From NCBI RefSeq assembly GCF_050314555.1, contig NZ_JBNPNH010000005.1, positions 69,341 to 133,340 on the forward strand: a stretch of 64,000 nucleotides of DNA, given 5' to 3'. Shown one piece after another: positions 41,443 to 50,296 of this stretch. Positions within the stretch are counted from its first letter, which is position 1. Each line of letters starts with the position of its first letter. Source of the DNA: Spyradosoma sp004558035 (GTDB taxonomy: Bacteria; Verrucomicrobiota; Verrucomicrobiia; Opitutales; UBA953). Under the pieces are notes generated by a model. The model was not told where the DNA came from, made no database searches, and worked only from the letters and a program-made list of their open reading frames with translations. Both the position numbers and the translations under genes were made by a program.

Positions 41443-43488
41443 ATGAATTACGCAATTTCCCGTTTCAACACCGTCCGGCGCAAGACGCGCGAAGTCCTCG
41501 TCGGCGGGAACGTCGGCATCGGCGGAAACAACCCGATCCGCATCCAGTCGATGACCACGTCGAACACGCTCGACGTGGACGCGACGGTCGCGCAGTGCAT
41601 CCGCCTCGCGGAGGCGGGCAGCGAGCTCATCCGCGTCACGGCGCCGAGCGTTCCCGCGGCGCGCGCGCTCAAGGACATTCACGCGAAGTTCCGCGCCGCC
41701 GGCTTTTCCCAGCCGCTCGTCGCGGACATTCATTTTCTGCCCGCCGCGGCGATGGAGGCGATCGAGCACGTCGAGAAAGTCCGCATCAACCCGGGCAACT
41801 ACGCCGACAAGAAATCCCCGACGGGCGCGCCGCGCGACTACACGGACGCCGAGTACGCCGAGGAGCTCGAGCGCGTGCACGACGCCGTCGCGCCGCTGAT
41901 CCGCCGCGCGAAGGAGCTCGGGCGCGCGCTGCGCATCGGCACGAATCACGGCTCGCTCGCGGAGCGCACGCTGCGGCGCTTCGGCGACACGCCCGCGGGC
42001 ATGGTCGAGGCAGCGCTCGAGTTCGTGCGCATCTGCGAGGCGGAGAACTTCCGCGACCTCGTGCTTTCGATGAAGTCGTCCAACCCGAAAGTGATGATCG
42101 AGGCGTACCGTCTCGCCGCCGTGCGCATGGCGGAAGAGGGTATGGACTACCCGATGCATCTCGGCGTCACCGAGGCGGGCGAGGGCGAGGACGCGCGCAT
42201 CAAGTCCGCGATCGGCATCGGCTCGCTGCTCGTGGACGGCATCGGCGACACGATCCGCGTCTCGCTCACCGAAGACCCGTGGCGCGAGCTGCCCGTGTGC
42301 CGCGAGATCCTTTCGCGCATCATTCCGGAAAAGACGCTCATCGCCGGCAGCGTTCCCGCGAACGCGCCCGTCAGCGACCGCGACGTCGATCCGCTCGAAT
42401 TTCACCGCCGCCCCGTCGTGTCGGTGAAATTCAACGACAAATGCGGAATCGACGCGGGAACGCCGCCGCGCGTGTTCGCCTTCGCCGACGTCGAAAAGCC
42501 GCTCGAGGAGATCATCCGCGAAGTCCGCGCCGCGAACGCGAAGTCCGCGCCCGTCGAGGGGCTCGTGCTTCCCGTCGCGACGGAGTCCGACCTCGCCGCC
42601 GCCTGCGAGCTGCAGTGCGCGCTCGAGGACGAGATTCCCGCCTTCGTCTTCGATCCCGTGAAGGACAGCGTTCCCGAGCTTTTCGCGCGTTTTTCGCCGT
42701 CGCGCAGGTCCGCGACCTACGTTCAGCGCCGCTTCAATCCCGCGAACGCGGAAATCGTTCCCGCGTGGGCGGCGCTCTGCCGCGACAAGGGCGTCGGGCT
42801 CGTCGTCGATTCCACCGCCGCCGCGCGCGCCGCGGTGCTGCCGCATCTGAAGAATTTCCCGCAGGAAAAGCTCATCTTCACGACGAGCCGCAAGGCGCCC
42901 GGCGTGCATCCCGTCGGCGCGTACCGCCAGCTCGCCCAGGCGCTCGCGAACGCGGACATCCGCGCGCCGATCTGGATCCGCGCGAGCGCGAAGAACACCG
43001 TGCTCCCGTTTTCGAAAATTCCCACGGCGACGCCCGACGAAGCGCCCGCGCTCGAGGCGGCGCTGCTCGCCGGTCCGCTGCTCTGCGACGGCATCGGCGA
43101 CGTCGTCTCCGTCGAGACCGCGGGAACGCTCCGCAAGAATCTCGAGCTCGCCTACGCCGTCCTTCAGGGCGCGCGCGCGCGGCAGACGCGCACGGAATAC
43201 GTCGCCTGCCCGAGCTGCGGGCGCACGCTGTACGACATTCAGGCGACCGTCCGCGAAATCAAGGCGCGCACCGCGCACCTCGACGGCGTGACGATCGGCG
43301 TCATGGGCTGCATCGTGAACGGCCCCGGCGAAATGGCGGACGCGGATTTCGGCTACGTCGGCGGCGCTCCCGGGAAAATCAATCTTTACGTCCGCCGCGA
43401 ATGCGTCGCGACGGGCATCCCGCAGAGCGAGGCGGTCGATCGCCTCGTCGCGCTCATCAAGGAGCACGGTCGCTGGAAAGACGCCTGA
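41443..43488 (+). CDS. ispG: 4-hydroxy-3-methylbut-2-enyl-diphosphate synthase, long form
   Basis: 681 residues, much longer than the E. coli enzyme (about 370). N-terminal TIM barrel ('GGNNPIRIQSMTTSNTLDVDATV', 'RINPGNYADKK'), then a central insertion domain of about 250 residues, then the iron-sulfur domain with CPSCGRTLYD (Cys589, Cys592) and MGCIVNGPGE (Cys623). This three-domain layout is that of the plant, Chlamydia and Bacteroidetes type. It makes HMBPP in the MEP isoprenoid pathway with a 4Fe-4S cluster. Monocistronic-looking. Confidence 0.96.
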   Translation: MNYAISRFNTVRRKTREVLVGGNVGIGGNNPIRIQSMTTSNTLDVDATVAQCIRLAEAGSELIRVTAPSVPAARALKDIHAKFRAAGFSQPLVADIHFLPAAAMEAIEHVEKVRINPGNYADKKSPTGAPRDYTDAEYAEELERVHDAVAPLIRRAKELGRALRIGTNHGSLAERTLRRFGDTPAGMVEAALEFVRICEAENFRDLVLSMKSSNPKVMIEAYRLAAVRMAEEGMDYPMHLGVTEAGEGEDARIKSAIGIGSLLVDGIGDTIRVSLTEDPWRELPVCREILSRIIPEKTLIAGSVPANAPVSDRDVDPLEFHRRPVVSVKFNDKCGIDAGTPPRVFAFADVEKPLEEIIREVRAANAKSAPVEGLVLPVATESDLAAACELQCALEDEIPAFVFDPVKDSVPELFARFSPSRRSATYVQRRFNPANAEIVPAWAALCRDKGVGLVVDSTAAARAAVLPHLKNFPQEKLIFTTSRKAPGVHPVGAYRQLAQALANADIRAPIWIRASAKNTVLPFSKIPTATPDEAPALEAALLAGPLLCDGIGDVVSVETAGTLRKNLELAYAVLQGARARQTRTEYVACPSCGRTLYDIQATVREIKARTAHLDGVTIGVMGCIVNGPGEMADADFGYVGGAPGKINLYVRRECVATGIPQSEAVDRLVALIKEHGRWKDA

Positions 43489-43652
43489 GTTCCCCGCGCG
43501 TTTCTGCGGGGCGAACCCGACGATCCCGCGCACGGGCAGACGCCCGCGCGCGGTTTTTTGCGCGCGGACTGCAGCGGTTTTCCTAACACAATCCTAACAA
43601 TTCCCGCGTTGACAGGCGGAGGAAAATCAGAGCAACTTTTTTCCCGCAAAAA

Positions 43653-45605
43653 ATGATGAAAAGATCTTATCGCCGAGCAAAAATTTTCTTCGGGCCGCTC
43701 TTCCCGGTTTTCGCCGTCGTCTGCCTGAACATGGCGCTGCTTTCCGCGTTCCGGCTCGGGTTCGCCGTCTGGCAGCACGAGCGCGTGAGCGCCGTCGGCG
43801 GCTGGGGCGAACTGCTGCTGCAGGGCGCGCGCGTCGATTTCGCGAGCATGGGCTGGCTGATGCTCGTTCCCGCGGTCCTGAGCGCGCTGATTCTCGCGGG
43901 CAACCGGCTCGGGCGCGCGTGGAGCGCCGTTCAGCGCGTGTGGCTCACAGCGGGAACGCTGTTCTTTTTCTTCATGGAGCTTTCGACGCCGGCGTTTCTC
44001 GCGACCTACGACTTCCGCCCGAACCGCCTGTTCTTCGAGTATCTGACGAGTCCGCGCGAAGTCTTCACGATGCTCGTGAACGGGCATCTGCTCGAGCTCT
44101 TCGTCGCGCTCGCGCTGACGGCGGCGGGCGCCGTGCTCTTCTGGAAATTTTCCGGGCGCGTCTCGCGCGGGCTCGTGTTCCCGCGCTGGCAACTGCGTCC
44201 GCTCTACGCCGTGTGCGCGGTCGCGGCGCTGTTCATCGGCGCGCGCTCGACGTTCGGGCATCGCCCGCTGAACCCGTCGATGGTCGCGTTTTCCTCCGAC
44301 GCGATGGTGAACTCGCTCGCGATCAACTCCGGCTATTCCGTGATTTTCGCCGCCAAGCAGATGGGCGACGAGGAGAAGGCGGGCGAGATCTACGGGAAAA
44401 TGCCGCTCGCGGAAGTGATCGAGCGCGTCAAAACGATGCGCGGACGGCCGGATTCCGATTACGTCTCCGAGGAGCAGCCGACGCTCACGAGCAACACGGC
44501 GAGCGTGCGGCGGGAACGCCCGAAGAACGTCGTCGTCATCCTCATGGAATCGCAGGGCGCGCAGTTCATCGGCGCGCTGGGCGGGCTGCCGCTTTCGCCG
44601 CAGTTCGACGCGCTCGCGCGCGAGGGCTGGCTCTTCGAACGCTGCTTCGCCACGGGAACGCGCTCCGTGCGCGGAATCGAGGCCGTCGTCACTGGCTTCA
44701 CGCCCACGCCGGCGCGCTCCGTCGTGAAGCTCGGCAAAAGCCAGCAGGGCTTCTTCACCGTCGCCGACCTGCTCGCGGACCGCGGCTACCACACGGCGTT
44801 CATCTACGGAGGCGAAAAGCATTTCGACAACATGGCGTCGTTCTTCTACGGGAACGGCTTCAAGGAAATCATCGATGAAAAGGATTACGAAAATCCCGTG
44901 TTCAAGGGCTCCTGGGGCGCGTCCGACGAAGACCTTTTCGCGATGGCGGACAGGAAATTCCGCGAGTGGAGCGCGGCGGGAACGCCGTTCTACTCGCTCG
45001 TGTTCACGTCCAGCCACCACGACCCGTTCGAGTTCCCCGACGGGCGCATCGAGCTTTACGACGCCGAAAAGCAGACGCGCAACAACGCCGCGAAATACGC
45101 CGACTACGCGTTGGGGAAATTCTTCGAGGCGGCGAAAAAATCCGACTACTGGAAGGACACGGTCTTCCTCGTCGTCGCCGACCACGATTCGCGCGCGTCG
45201 GGAGCGGCACTCGTGCCGATCCGCAACTTCCACATTCCCGCGCTCGTTCTCGGCGAGGGCGTTCCCGTCGTGCGCGATCCGCGGCTGATCTCGCAGATCG
45301 ACCTCGCGCCGACGGTGCTTTCGCTCGCGGGAATCGACGCGACCTACCCGATGCTCGGATTCGACCTCACGCGCGAGTCGCCCGACCGCGCGATGATGAT
45401 CTACGACAAGAACTTCGCGATGATGCGGGGCGACCGCGTCACGATCCTGCTCCCGTCCAAGCCCGCGCAGGGCTTCATCTACGACTTCGCGAAGAAGGAG
45501 CTCGTTCCCGCGGACGTGACCGAAGAAGAGGCGAAGAACGCGCTCGCCGCCGTCCTCTACGGCTCCTACGCCTACAAGCTCGGGCTCTACGAGGAGACGG
45601 AGTGA
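43653..45605 (+). CDS. LtaS/MdoB-like phosphoglycerol transferase or sulfatase-fold enzyme
   Basis: 650 residues. Five N-terminal membrane helices (about 10-210) precede an extracytoplasmic sulfatase-fold domain. Metal and nucleophile motifs: 'VVVILMESQGAQF' (Glu), 'CFATGTRSVRGIE' (catalytic Thr), 'YTFS SHHDPFE'-type 'FTSSHHDPFE' and 'VFLVVADHDSRAS' (Asp-His). These are the LtaS residues. In Gram-negatives such enzymes transfer phosphoglycerol or phosphoethanolamine to periplasmic glucans or lipids. TTGACA lies at 43609-43614 but no good -10 element was seen. Confidence 0.85.
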   Translation: MMKRSYRRAKIFFGPLFPVFAVVCLNMALLSAFRLGFAVWQHERVSAVGGWGELLLQGARVDFASMGWLMLVPAVLSALILAGNRLGRAWSAVQRVWLTAGTLFFFFMELSTPAFLATYDFRPNRLFFEYLTSPREVFTMLVNGHLLELFVALALTAAGAVLFWKFSGRVSRGLVFPRWQLRPLYAVCAVAALFIGARSTFGHRPLNPSMVAFSSDAMVNSLAINSGYSVIFAAKQMGDEEKAGEIYGKMPLAEVIERVKTMRGRPDSDYVSEEQPTLTSNTASVRRERPKNVVVILMESQGAQFIGALGGLPLSPQFDALAREGWLFERCFATGTRSVRGIEAVVTGFTPTPARSVVKLGKSQQGFFTVADLLADRGYHTAFIYGGEKHFDNMASFFYGNGFKEIIDEKDYENPVFKGSWGASDEDLFAMADRKFREWSAAGTPFYSLVFTSSHHDPFEFPDGRIELYDAEKQTRNNAAKYADYALGKFFEAAKKSDYWKDTVFLVVADHDSRASGAALVPIRNFHIPALVLGEGVPVVRDPRLISQIDLAPTVLSLAGIDATYPMLGFDLTRESPDRAMMIYDKNFAMMRGDRVTILLPSKPAQGFIYDFAKKELVPADVTEEEAKNALAAVLYGSYAYKLGLYEETE

Positions 45606-45684
45606 AGGTCGGCGGAGCCGAAAAGCGCGAAGACGAAAGGAAATCACTCCTCGAGTCCTCGCCCTTTTCAAGTCCCCGGCTTTT

Positions 45685-48396
45685 TCATTCCACAGTGATT
45701 TCGCCTTCGGAGTTCGTGCCGCCGGCGCCCGCCATCGTGACGCGCAGATCGACTTTCGAGCCGGGCTTGAGCGCGGACGATTCCAGCGTGAAGACGTTGT
45801 CCTTCGGGTTGCCGCCGGCGAAGCCCTTGTGCGAATCTTCGGCGACGACGGCGCCCGCCGAGAGCGCCTGCACGGAAAGGATGTCCGCGCCGTTCCCGCC
45901 GCCCGTGTAGCGGAACGTCGCGCGCAAGCGCCCAGCGCTCTTCACGGCGACGTCGCGCGCGTAGAGCACGGCGCCTTTCGAGAGCACGTCTGCGTTCCAC
46001 GCGAACTTCCCGCCTTTTTTCGGAAACGCTTCGGCGCGGCGGACGCGGATTTCGCCCTGCGAGGGCTTTTTCGATTCGACGGTCGCGACGAGCGCGTTCC
46101 CGCCGCGGAGCGCCTTCGCGTCGATCTTCACGGGAACGATGCCGGTCGGGTTCTGCGCGGAAATCTTCGCGACGGCTTTCGAGACGGGCGTCTCGTTCTT
46201 CGCGCCCGCGACGCGGAGGCGGCTCACGAGGATTTCCTCCTCGGGATTTTTCGCGGTGAAGACGAGCTCGTAGTCGCCGGGCGCGGTCAGCAGCCCTTCG
46301 GTCGAAAAGCGCACGTCCGCCTTGCCGCCCTTGGTCTGCGTCTTGTTCCAGAGGGCGGACGGGTAATCGCCGCCGCGGAAGTTGCGCGGGTCGAAGAGCG
46401 CGGTGCCGCGCCTGCCGGAAAACACGCGGACTTCGCCGGCGCTGTCGCGCTCGCCCGAAGCGTTCGCGTGCGTGACGCGCAGCGCGTATTTGCCCGCGGG
46501 AACGGGCGTTTCGAGCGGCAGGCGGAAGGCGACGCCGCCGGGCGTCTTTTCGTCCGCGACGTCGTCGTGCTCGTCCGCGGCGACGACTTTCCCGCCGCGC
46601 AGCAGCTCGACTTTGCGGAGCTTGAGCGGCGCGCCCTTCGTGTGGCGGAACGCGGCGACGAGCCCGGTTTCGTCCGCCGCCTTGAGCCGCGCGGGCTCGA
46701 CGGGGATTTCGAAGGTCTTCGAGGAAAGCGCCTCCGCGCTCCACGTTCCCGACGGGAGCGGGTCGATGTGGCGATAGTTAATCTTGTGCGCGTCGAGCAG
46801 TTTCGCCTGCGGAATGAGGCGGCGGTAAAAGTCGTCGTAGTTCTTGCGCTCCTGCGGCGTCCACGTGAGCTCGGCGAGCGCGAGCACGCGCGGGAACGCC
46901 TGAAATTCGACGTGTTCGGGCTTGGGCAGCAGCTCCGCCCACAGCTGGCACTGCGCGCCGAGAATGTTTTTCCGCCCTTCGGCGGTGAGGCTGCCCGGGA
47001 ACAGGTTGAAATTGTAGAGGTTGGGCAGGCGGAACGCCGTGCCGTCGTAGAGCGGCCAGTTGTCCGCGGGCGAGTCGGACTGCTGCGAGTCAAGGTAGAA
47101 CGGCGCCGTCGAGACGTGAATCACGCCGTGGCCGGCGTTCGCGCTCTTGACGGCGTTCCCGAGCGAAAGCCACGGCATGATGACCGCCTTTTTCGTCAGG
47201 TGCTCCATGTTGTCGTCGTGCATGATTTCCTCCCAGCCGACGGGGCGCTTTCCGCGCTTGGCGACGTGCGCCGCCATTTCGTTGAACATCCACGCCTGCA
47301 GCGCGTTTTCCGCCTTGTCGCCGTGCTTGTCGAGCCCGAGCTCGCGGATTTTCGCCTGCGCGATCGGGCTTTCCTTCCAATGGCCCTTGGGCGCCTCGTC
47401 GCCGCCGAAATGAATGAAGCCGAACGGGAACAGGTCCATCGTCTCGTTCAGAATGTCCTTGAGAAAGCCGAGTCCCTTGTCGTTGGGCAGAATGAGGTCG
47501 GGCGAGTGGTTGGAGCGCACGCTCGGCACCTTGCCCGAGGTGTTGAATTCCGGATAAGCCGTGAGCGCCGCCATCGCGTGCGCGGGAAATTCGATTTCGG
47601 GCATGATTTCGACGTGGCGCGCCTTCGCGTAGGCGACGATCTCTTTCACGTCCTCCTGCGTGTAGTGGCCGCCGCCGTGGAAATAACCGTATTTGAACGT
47701 CGCGCGCGCGGCCTTGTTCGTCGGGTCCTCGCATTCGTAATACGCGGGATATTCGTCGCAGAGCTTGGCGAGCTTGGGATATTTCTTGATTTCGAGACGC
47801 CAGCCTTCGGAATCGACGAGGTGCCAGTGCAGGCGGTTGATCTTGTAGAGCGAAAGCACGTCGATGAACTTCATGATCCACTCCTTGGGCTGAAAATGCC
47901 GCGCGGAATCGACGTGCACGCCGCGCCACGAACACAGCGGCGCGTCCTCGATCGCGACGCACGGAAGCACGCCGGGCTTTCCCGCGAGGCGCGAAGCGAA
48001 AAGCATCTGGTTCAGCGTCTGCACGCCGTAGAACACGCCCGCCGCGCTCCCGCCTTCGACGGAGATGTGCCCCGTCTCAATCTTGAGCTTGTAGCCCTCG
48101 GGCGGGAGCTTTTTGTCGAGCGAAAGCGCGATCGCGCCGCGCGCGCTCTTGGGCGCCTTCTTCGTCATGCGCGCGAGCGCCGTGCGGAGATGCTTCTCTT
48201 CGCCGGCGAGCTCCTTCGGCGCCTCGATGCGGCAGTTGACGGACGCGGTGAAGACGCGCGTTCCCGCGATCGCGGCGGCGTAGTCGCCCGAGGCGCTTTC
48301 CTTCGCGGGTTTGGGAATGACGGGCACGTCGGCGCGCGCGGGAACGAATGCGGCGAGCGCGAGCGCCGCGACTGCGAACGGGTAGGGGACTTTCAT
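45685..48396 (-). CDS. Beta-N-acetylhexosaminidase, GH20 family
   Basis: 903 residues from ATG 48396; the longer frame to 48528 runs through basic, non-signal sequence. A signal peptide (YPFAVAALALAAFVPARA) and a GH20b N-terminal domain ('EGYKLKIETGHISVEGGSAAGVFYGVQTLNQML') precede the catalytic barrel 'SWRGVHVDSARHF', 'NRLHWHLVDSEGWRLEIKKYP' and the Asp-Glu pair in HFGGDEAPKGHW. About 350 C-terminal residues form beta-rich accessory domains. It removes terminal GlcNAc or GalNAc from glycans, in the periplasm or outside, possibly from host mucin glycans or peptidoglycan. Convergent with the LtaS-like gene. Confidence 0.93.
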   Translation of the reverse strand: MKVPYPFAVAALALAAFVPARADVPVIPKPAKESASGDYAAAIAGTRVFTASVNCRIEAPKELAGEEKHLRTALARMTKKAPKSARGAIALSLDKKLPPEGYKLKIETGHISVEGGSAAGVFYGVQTLNQMLFASRLAGKPGVLPCVAIEDAPLCSWRGVHVDSARHFQPKEWIMKFIDVLSLYKINRLHWHLVDSEGWRLEIKKYPKLAKLCDEYPAYYECEDPTNKAARATFKYGYFHGGGHYTQEDVKEIVAYAKARHVEIMPEIEFPAHAMAALTAYPEFNTSGKVPSVRSNHSPDLILPNDKGLGFLKDILNETMDLFPFGFIHFGGDEAPKGHWKESPIAQAKIRELGLDKHGDKAENALQAWMFNEMAAHVAKRGKRPVGWEEIMHDDNMEHLTKKAVIMPWLSLGNAVKSANAGHGVIHVSTAPFYLDSQQSDSPADNWPLYDGTAFRLPNLYNFNLFPGSLTAEGRKNILGAQCQLWAELLPKPEHVEFQAFPRVLALAELTWTPQERKNYDDFYRRLIPQAKLLDAHKINYRHIDPLPSGTWSAEALSSKTFEIPVEPARLKAADETGLVAAFRHTKGAPLKLRKVELLRGGKVVAADEHDDVADEKTPGGVAFRLPLETPVPAGKYALRVTHANASGERDSAGEVRVFSGRRGTALFDPRNFRGGDYPSALWNKTQTKGGKADVRFSTEGLLTAPGDYELVFTAKNPEEEILVSRLRVAGAKNETPVSKAVAKISAQNPTGIVPVKIDAKALRGGNALVATVESKKPSQGEIRVRRAEAFPKKGGKFAWNADVLSKGAVLYARDVAVKSAGRLRATFRYTGGGNGADILSVQALSAGAVVAEDSHKGFAGGNPKDNVFTLESSALKPGSKVDLRVTMAGAGGTNSEGEITVE

Positions 48397-48570
48397 GCGC
48401 GCGATTCTACCCGCGCCGCGCCCGCGACGCACGGAAAATTTTTCCGTGAAAAAACGGAAAACGCGGGAACGCCGCCGTCCGTGCGCGCCGCGCCCGTGCG
48501 CGAAATTTTTCGAAAAAAGAGCTTGCAATCTTTCCGCGGGAAAGGTCTAATGGCGTTCCTTTCCATTTAT
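48397..48570. promoter_or_regulatory. Spacer between hexosaminidase gene and initiator tRNA
   Basis: No gene seen in these 174 bases. It must hold the promoter of the hexosaminidase (-) and of the initiator tRNA (+). TTGCAA (48522-48527) with TCTAAT (48546-48551) 18 bases on is a plausible tRNA promoter. Confidence 0.4.
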
Positions 48571-48647
<77 letters not shown>

Positions 48648-48653
48648 TTTCCT

Positions 48654-48697
48654 CGCCCGCGAAGCTGCAAAACGAAAGCTTCGCGGGCGTTTCTTTT
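48654..48697 (+). terminator. Terminator of the initiator tRNA
   Basis: CGCCCGCGAAGCT pairs with AGCTTCGCGGGCG over a 10-base loop, followed by TTTCTTTT. The stem starts six bases after the tRNA CCA. Confidence 0.92.
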
Positions 48698-48726
48698 AAA
48701 AGTCAAAAACAGTCATAATTCACATC

Positions 48727-50139
48727 ATGCCGATCGCTTCCGAATATAAGATTGCCGACCTCGCCCTCGCCGACTGGGGACGCAAGGAGCTCGACGTCGC
48801 CGCCTTTGAAATGCCCGGCCTGCAGGCCGTCCGCAAAAAATACGCGCCCGCGAAGCCGCTCGCGGGAACGCGGATCATGGGCTCGCTGCACATGACGATC
48901 CAGACCGCCGCGCTCATCGAGACGCTCGTCGATCTCGGCGCGGACGTCCGCTGGGCCTCGTGCAACATCTTCTCGACGCAGGACCACGCCGCCGCCGCCA
49001 TCGTCGCCGCGGGAACGCCCGTCTTCGCCTGGAAAGGCGAGACGCTCGAAGAATACTGGGACTGCACCTACCGCGCGATGACGTGGCCGGACGGGAACGG
49101 CCCCGACCTGATCGTGGACGACGGCGGCGACGCGACGCTCCTCATCCACAAGGGCTACGAGCTCGAAAACGGCGACGCGTGGGCGGATTCGCCGAGCGAG
49201 TCCGAGGAGGAGGCCGTGATCAAGGCGCTGCTCAAGCGCGTCCGCGCCGAGGATCCCGACCACTGGCATCGCGTCGTCGCGAAGTGGCGCGGCGTTTCCG
49301 AGGAGACGACGACGGGCGTCCACCGCCTCTACCAGCGCGCCGCGGCGGGCAAGCTGCTCGTTCCCGCGATCAACGTGAACGATTCCGTCACGAAATCGAA
49401 GTTCGACAATCTTTACGGCTGCCGCGAATCGCTCGTGGACGGCATCAAGCGCGCGACGGACGTGATGATCGCCGGGAAAATCGCCGTCGTGTGCGGCTAC
49501 GGCGACGTCGGCAAGGGCTGCGCGCAGTCGCTGCGCGGGCTCGGCGCGACCGTGTGGGTGACGGAAGTCGATCCGATCTGCGCGCTGCAGGCGGCGATGG
49601 AGGGCTACCGCGTCGTCACCGTCGAGGACACGCTCGGGCTCGCGGACATCTACGTCACGACCACGGGCAACTGCGACATCATCACGCTCGAGCACATGCT
49701 CGGGATGCGCGACCAGGCGATCGTCTGCAACATCGGCCACTTCGACAACGAAATCCAAGTCGCGCGGCTGAACGCGCTCGCGGACGCGAAGAAAGTGAAC
49801 ATCAAGCCGCAGGTGGACCGCTACGACTTCGCGGACGGGCATTCGATCTTCCTGCTCGCGGAAGGCCGCCTCGTCAATCTCGGCTGCGCGACGGGGCACC
49901 CGAGCTTCGTCATGTCCAACAGCTTCACGAACCAGGCGCTCGCGCAGATGGATCTCTGGAAGAACCGCGACGCGTACAAGCCCGGCGTGTACATTCTGCC
50001 GAAGGTGCTCGACGAGGAAGTCGCGCGGCTGCACCTCGACCGCATCGGCGCGAAGCTGACGACGCTCACGCCGAAACAGGCGGCGTACCTCGGCGTTCCC
50101 GTCGAAGGCCCCTACAAGGCGGAAAACTACCGCTACTGA
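48727..50139 (+). CDS. ahcY: Adenosylhomocysteinase
   Basis: 470 residues. 'YKIADLALADWGRKELDVAAFEMPGL' starts the substrate domain; 'SCNIFSTQDHAAAAIVAAG' and 'DDGGDATLLIHKG' line the active site; the NAD site is CGYGDVGKGCAQSLRGLGA (about 256-274); the C-terminus ends in the conserved Y-K-x-x-x-Y-R-Y. It hydrolyses S-adenosylhomocysteine to adenosine and homocysteine, relieving inhibition of methyltransferases. The 40-residue insertion segment typical of one bacterial AhcY branch is present around 150-190. No sahH riboswitch was recognised in the short leader. Confidence 0.97.
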   Translation: MPIASEYKIADLALADWGRKELDVAAFEMPGLQAVRKKYAPAKPLAGTRIMGSLHMTIQTAALIETLVDLGADVRWASCNIFSTQDHAAAAIVAAGTPVFAWKGETLEEYWDCTYRAMTWPDGNGPDLIVDDGGDATLLIHKGYELENGDAWADSPSESEEEAVIKALLKRVRAEDPDHWHRVVAKWRGVSEETTTGVHRLYQRAAAGKLLVPAINVNDSVTKSKFDNLYGCRESLVDGIKRATDVMIAGKIAVVCGYGDVGKGCAQSLRGLGATVWVTEVDPICALQAAMEGYRVVTVEDTLGLADIYVTTTGNCDIITLEHMLGMRDQAIVCNIGHFDNEIQVARLNALADAKKVNIKPQVDRYDFADGHSIFLLAEGRLVNLGCATGHPSFVMSNSFTNQALAQMDLWKNRDAYKPGVYILPKVLDEEVARLHLDRIGAKLTTLTPKQAAYLGVPVEGPYKAENYRY

Positions 50140-50150
50140 TTTTTTCGCGC

Positions 50151-50231
50151 GCTCGAGTGGTGAAACGGCAGACACGTCGGATTTAGGTTCCGATGCCGCG
50201 AGGCGTGAGGGTTCGAATCCCTCCTCGAGCA
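50151..50231 (+). tRNA. tRNA-Leu (UAG)
   Basis: 81 bases, CCA not encoded. Acceptor arms GCTCGAG and CTCGAGC pair fully. Anticodon arm TCGGA-TTTAGGT-TCCGA with anticodon TAG; a long variable arm (TGCCGCGAGGCG) as in class II tRNAs. It starts 11 bases after the ahcY stop. Confidence 0.93.
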
Positions 50232-50252
50232 CTCCCCCTCCTAGACAATTTT

Positions 50253-50283
50253 CTTTAACTTCCTTCGGCTTCGCGTTTCCGCT
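50253..50283 (-). repeat. Short periodic repeat element
   Basis: Read on the minus strand: GCGGAAACGCGAAGCCGAAGG and then AAGTTAAAG. It resembles the elements at 15633-15659 and 20706-20755 (core CGCGAAG, ending in AAGTTAAAG). It lies between tRNA-Leu and the next gene. Confidence 0.55.
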
Positions 50284-50296
50284 TTTCACTTTCTTC

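Noticed and set aside
43497..43560. Terminator after ispG
   Set aside because: A GC-rich self-complementary stretch precedes TTTTTT, but several alternative pairings exist and none is clean; left uncalled.
48700..48727. SAH riboswitch before ahcY
   Set aside because: Only about 30 bases lie between the tRNA terminator and the ATG, too few for the known aptamer.
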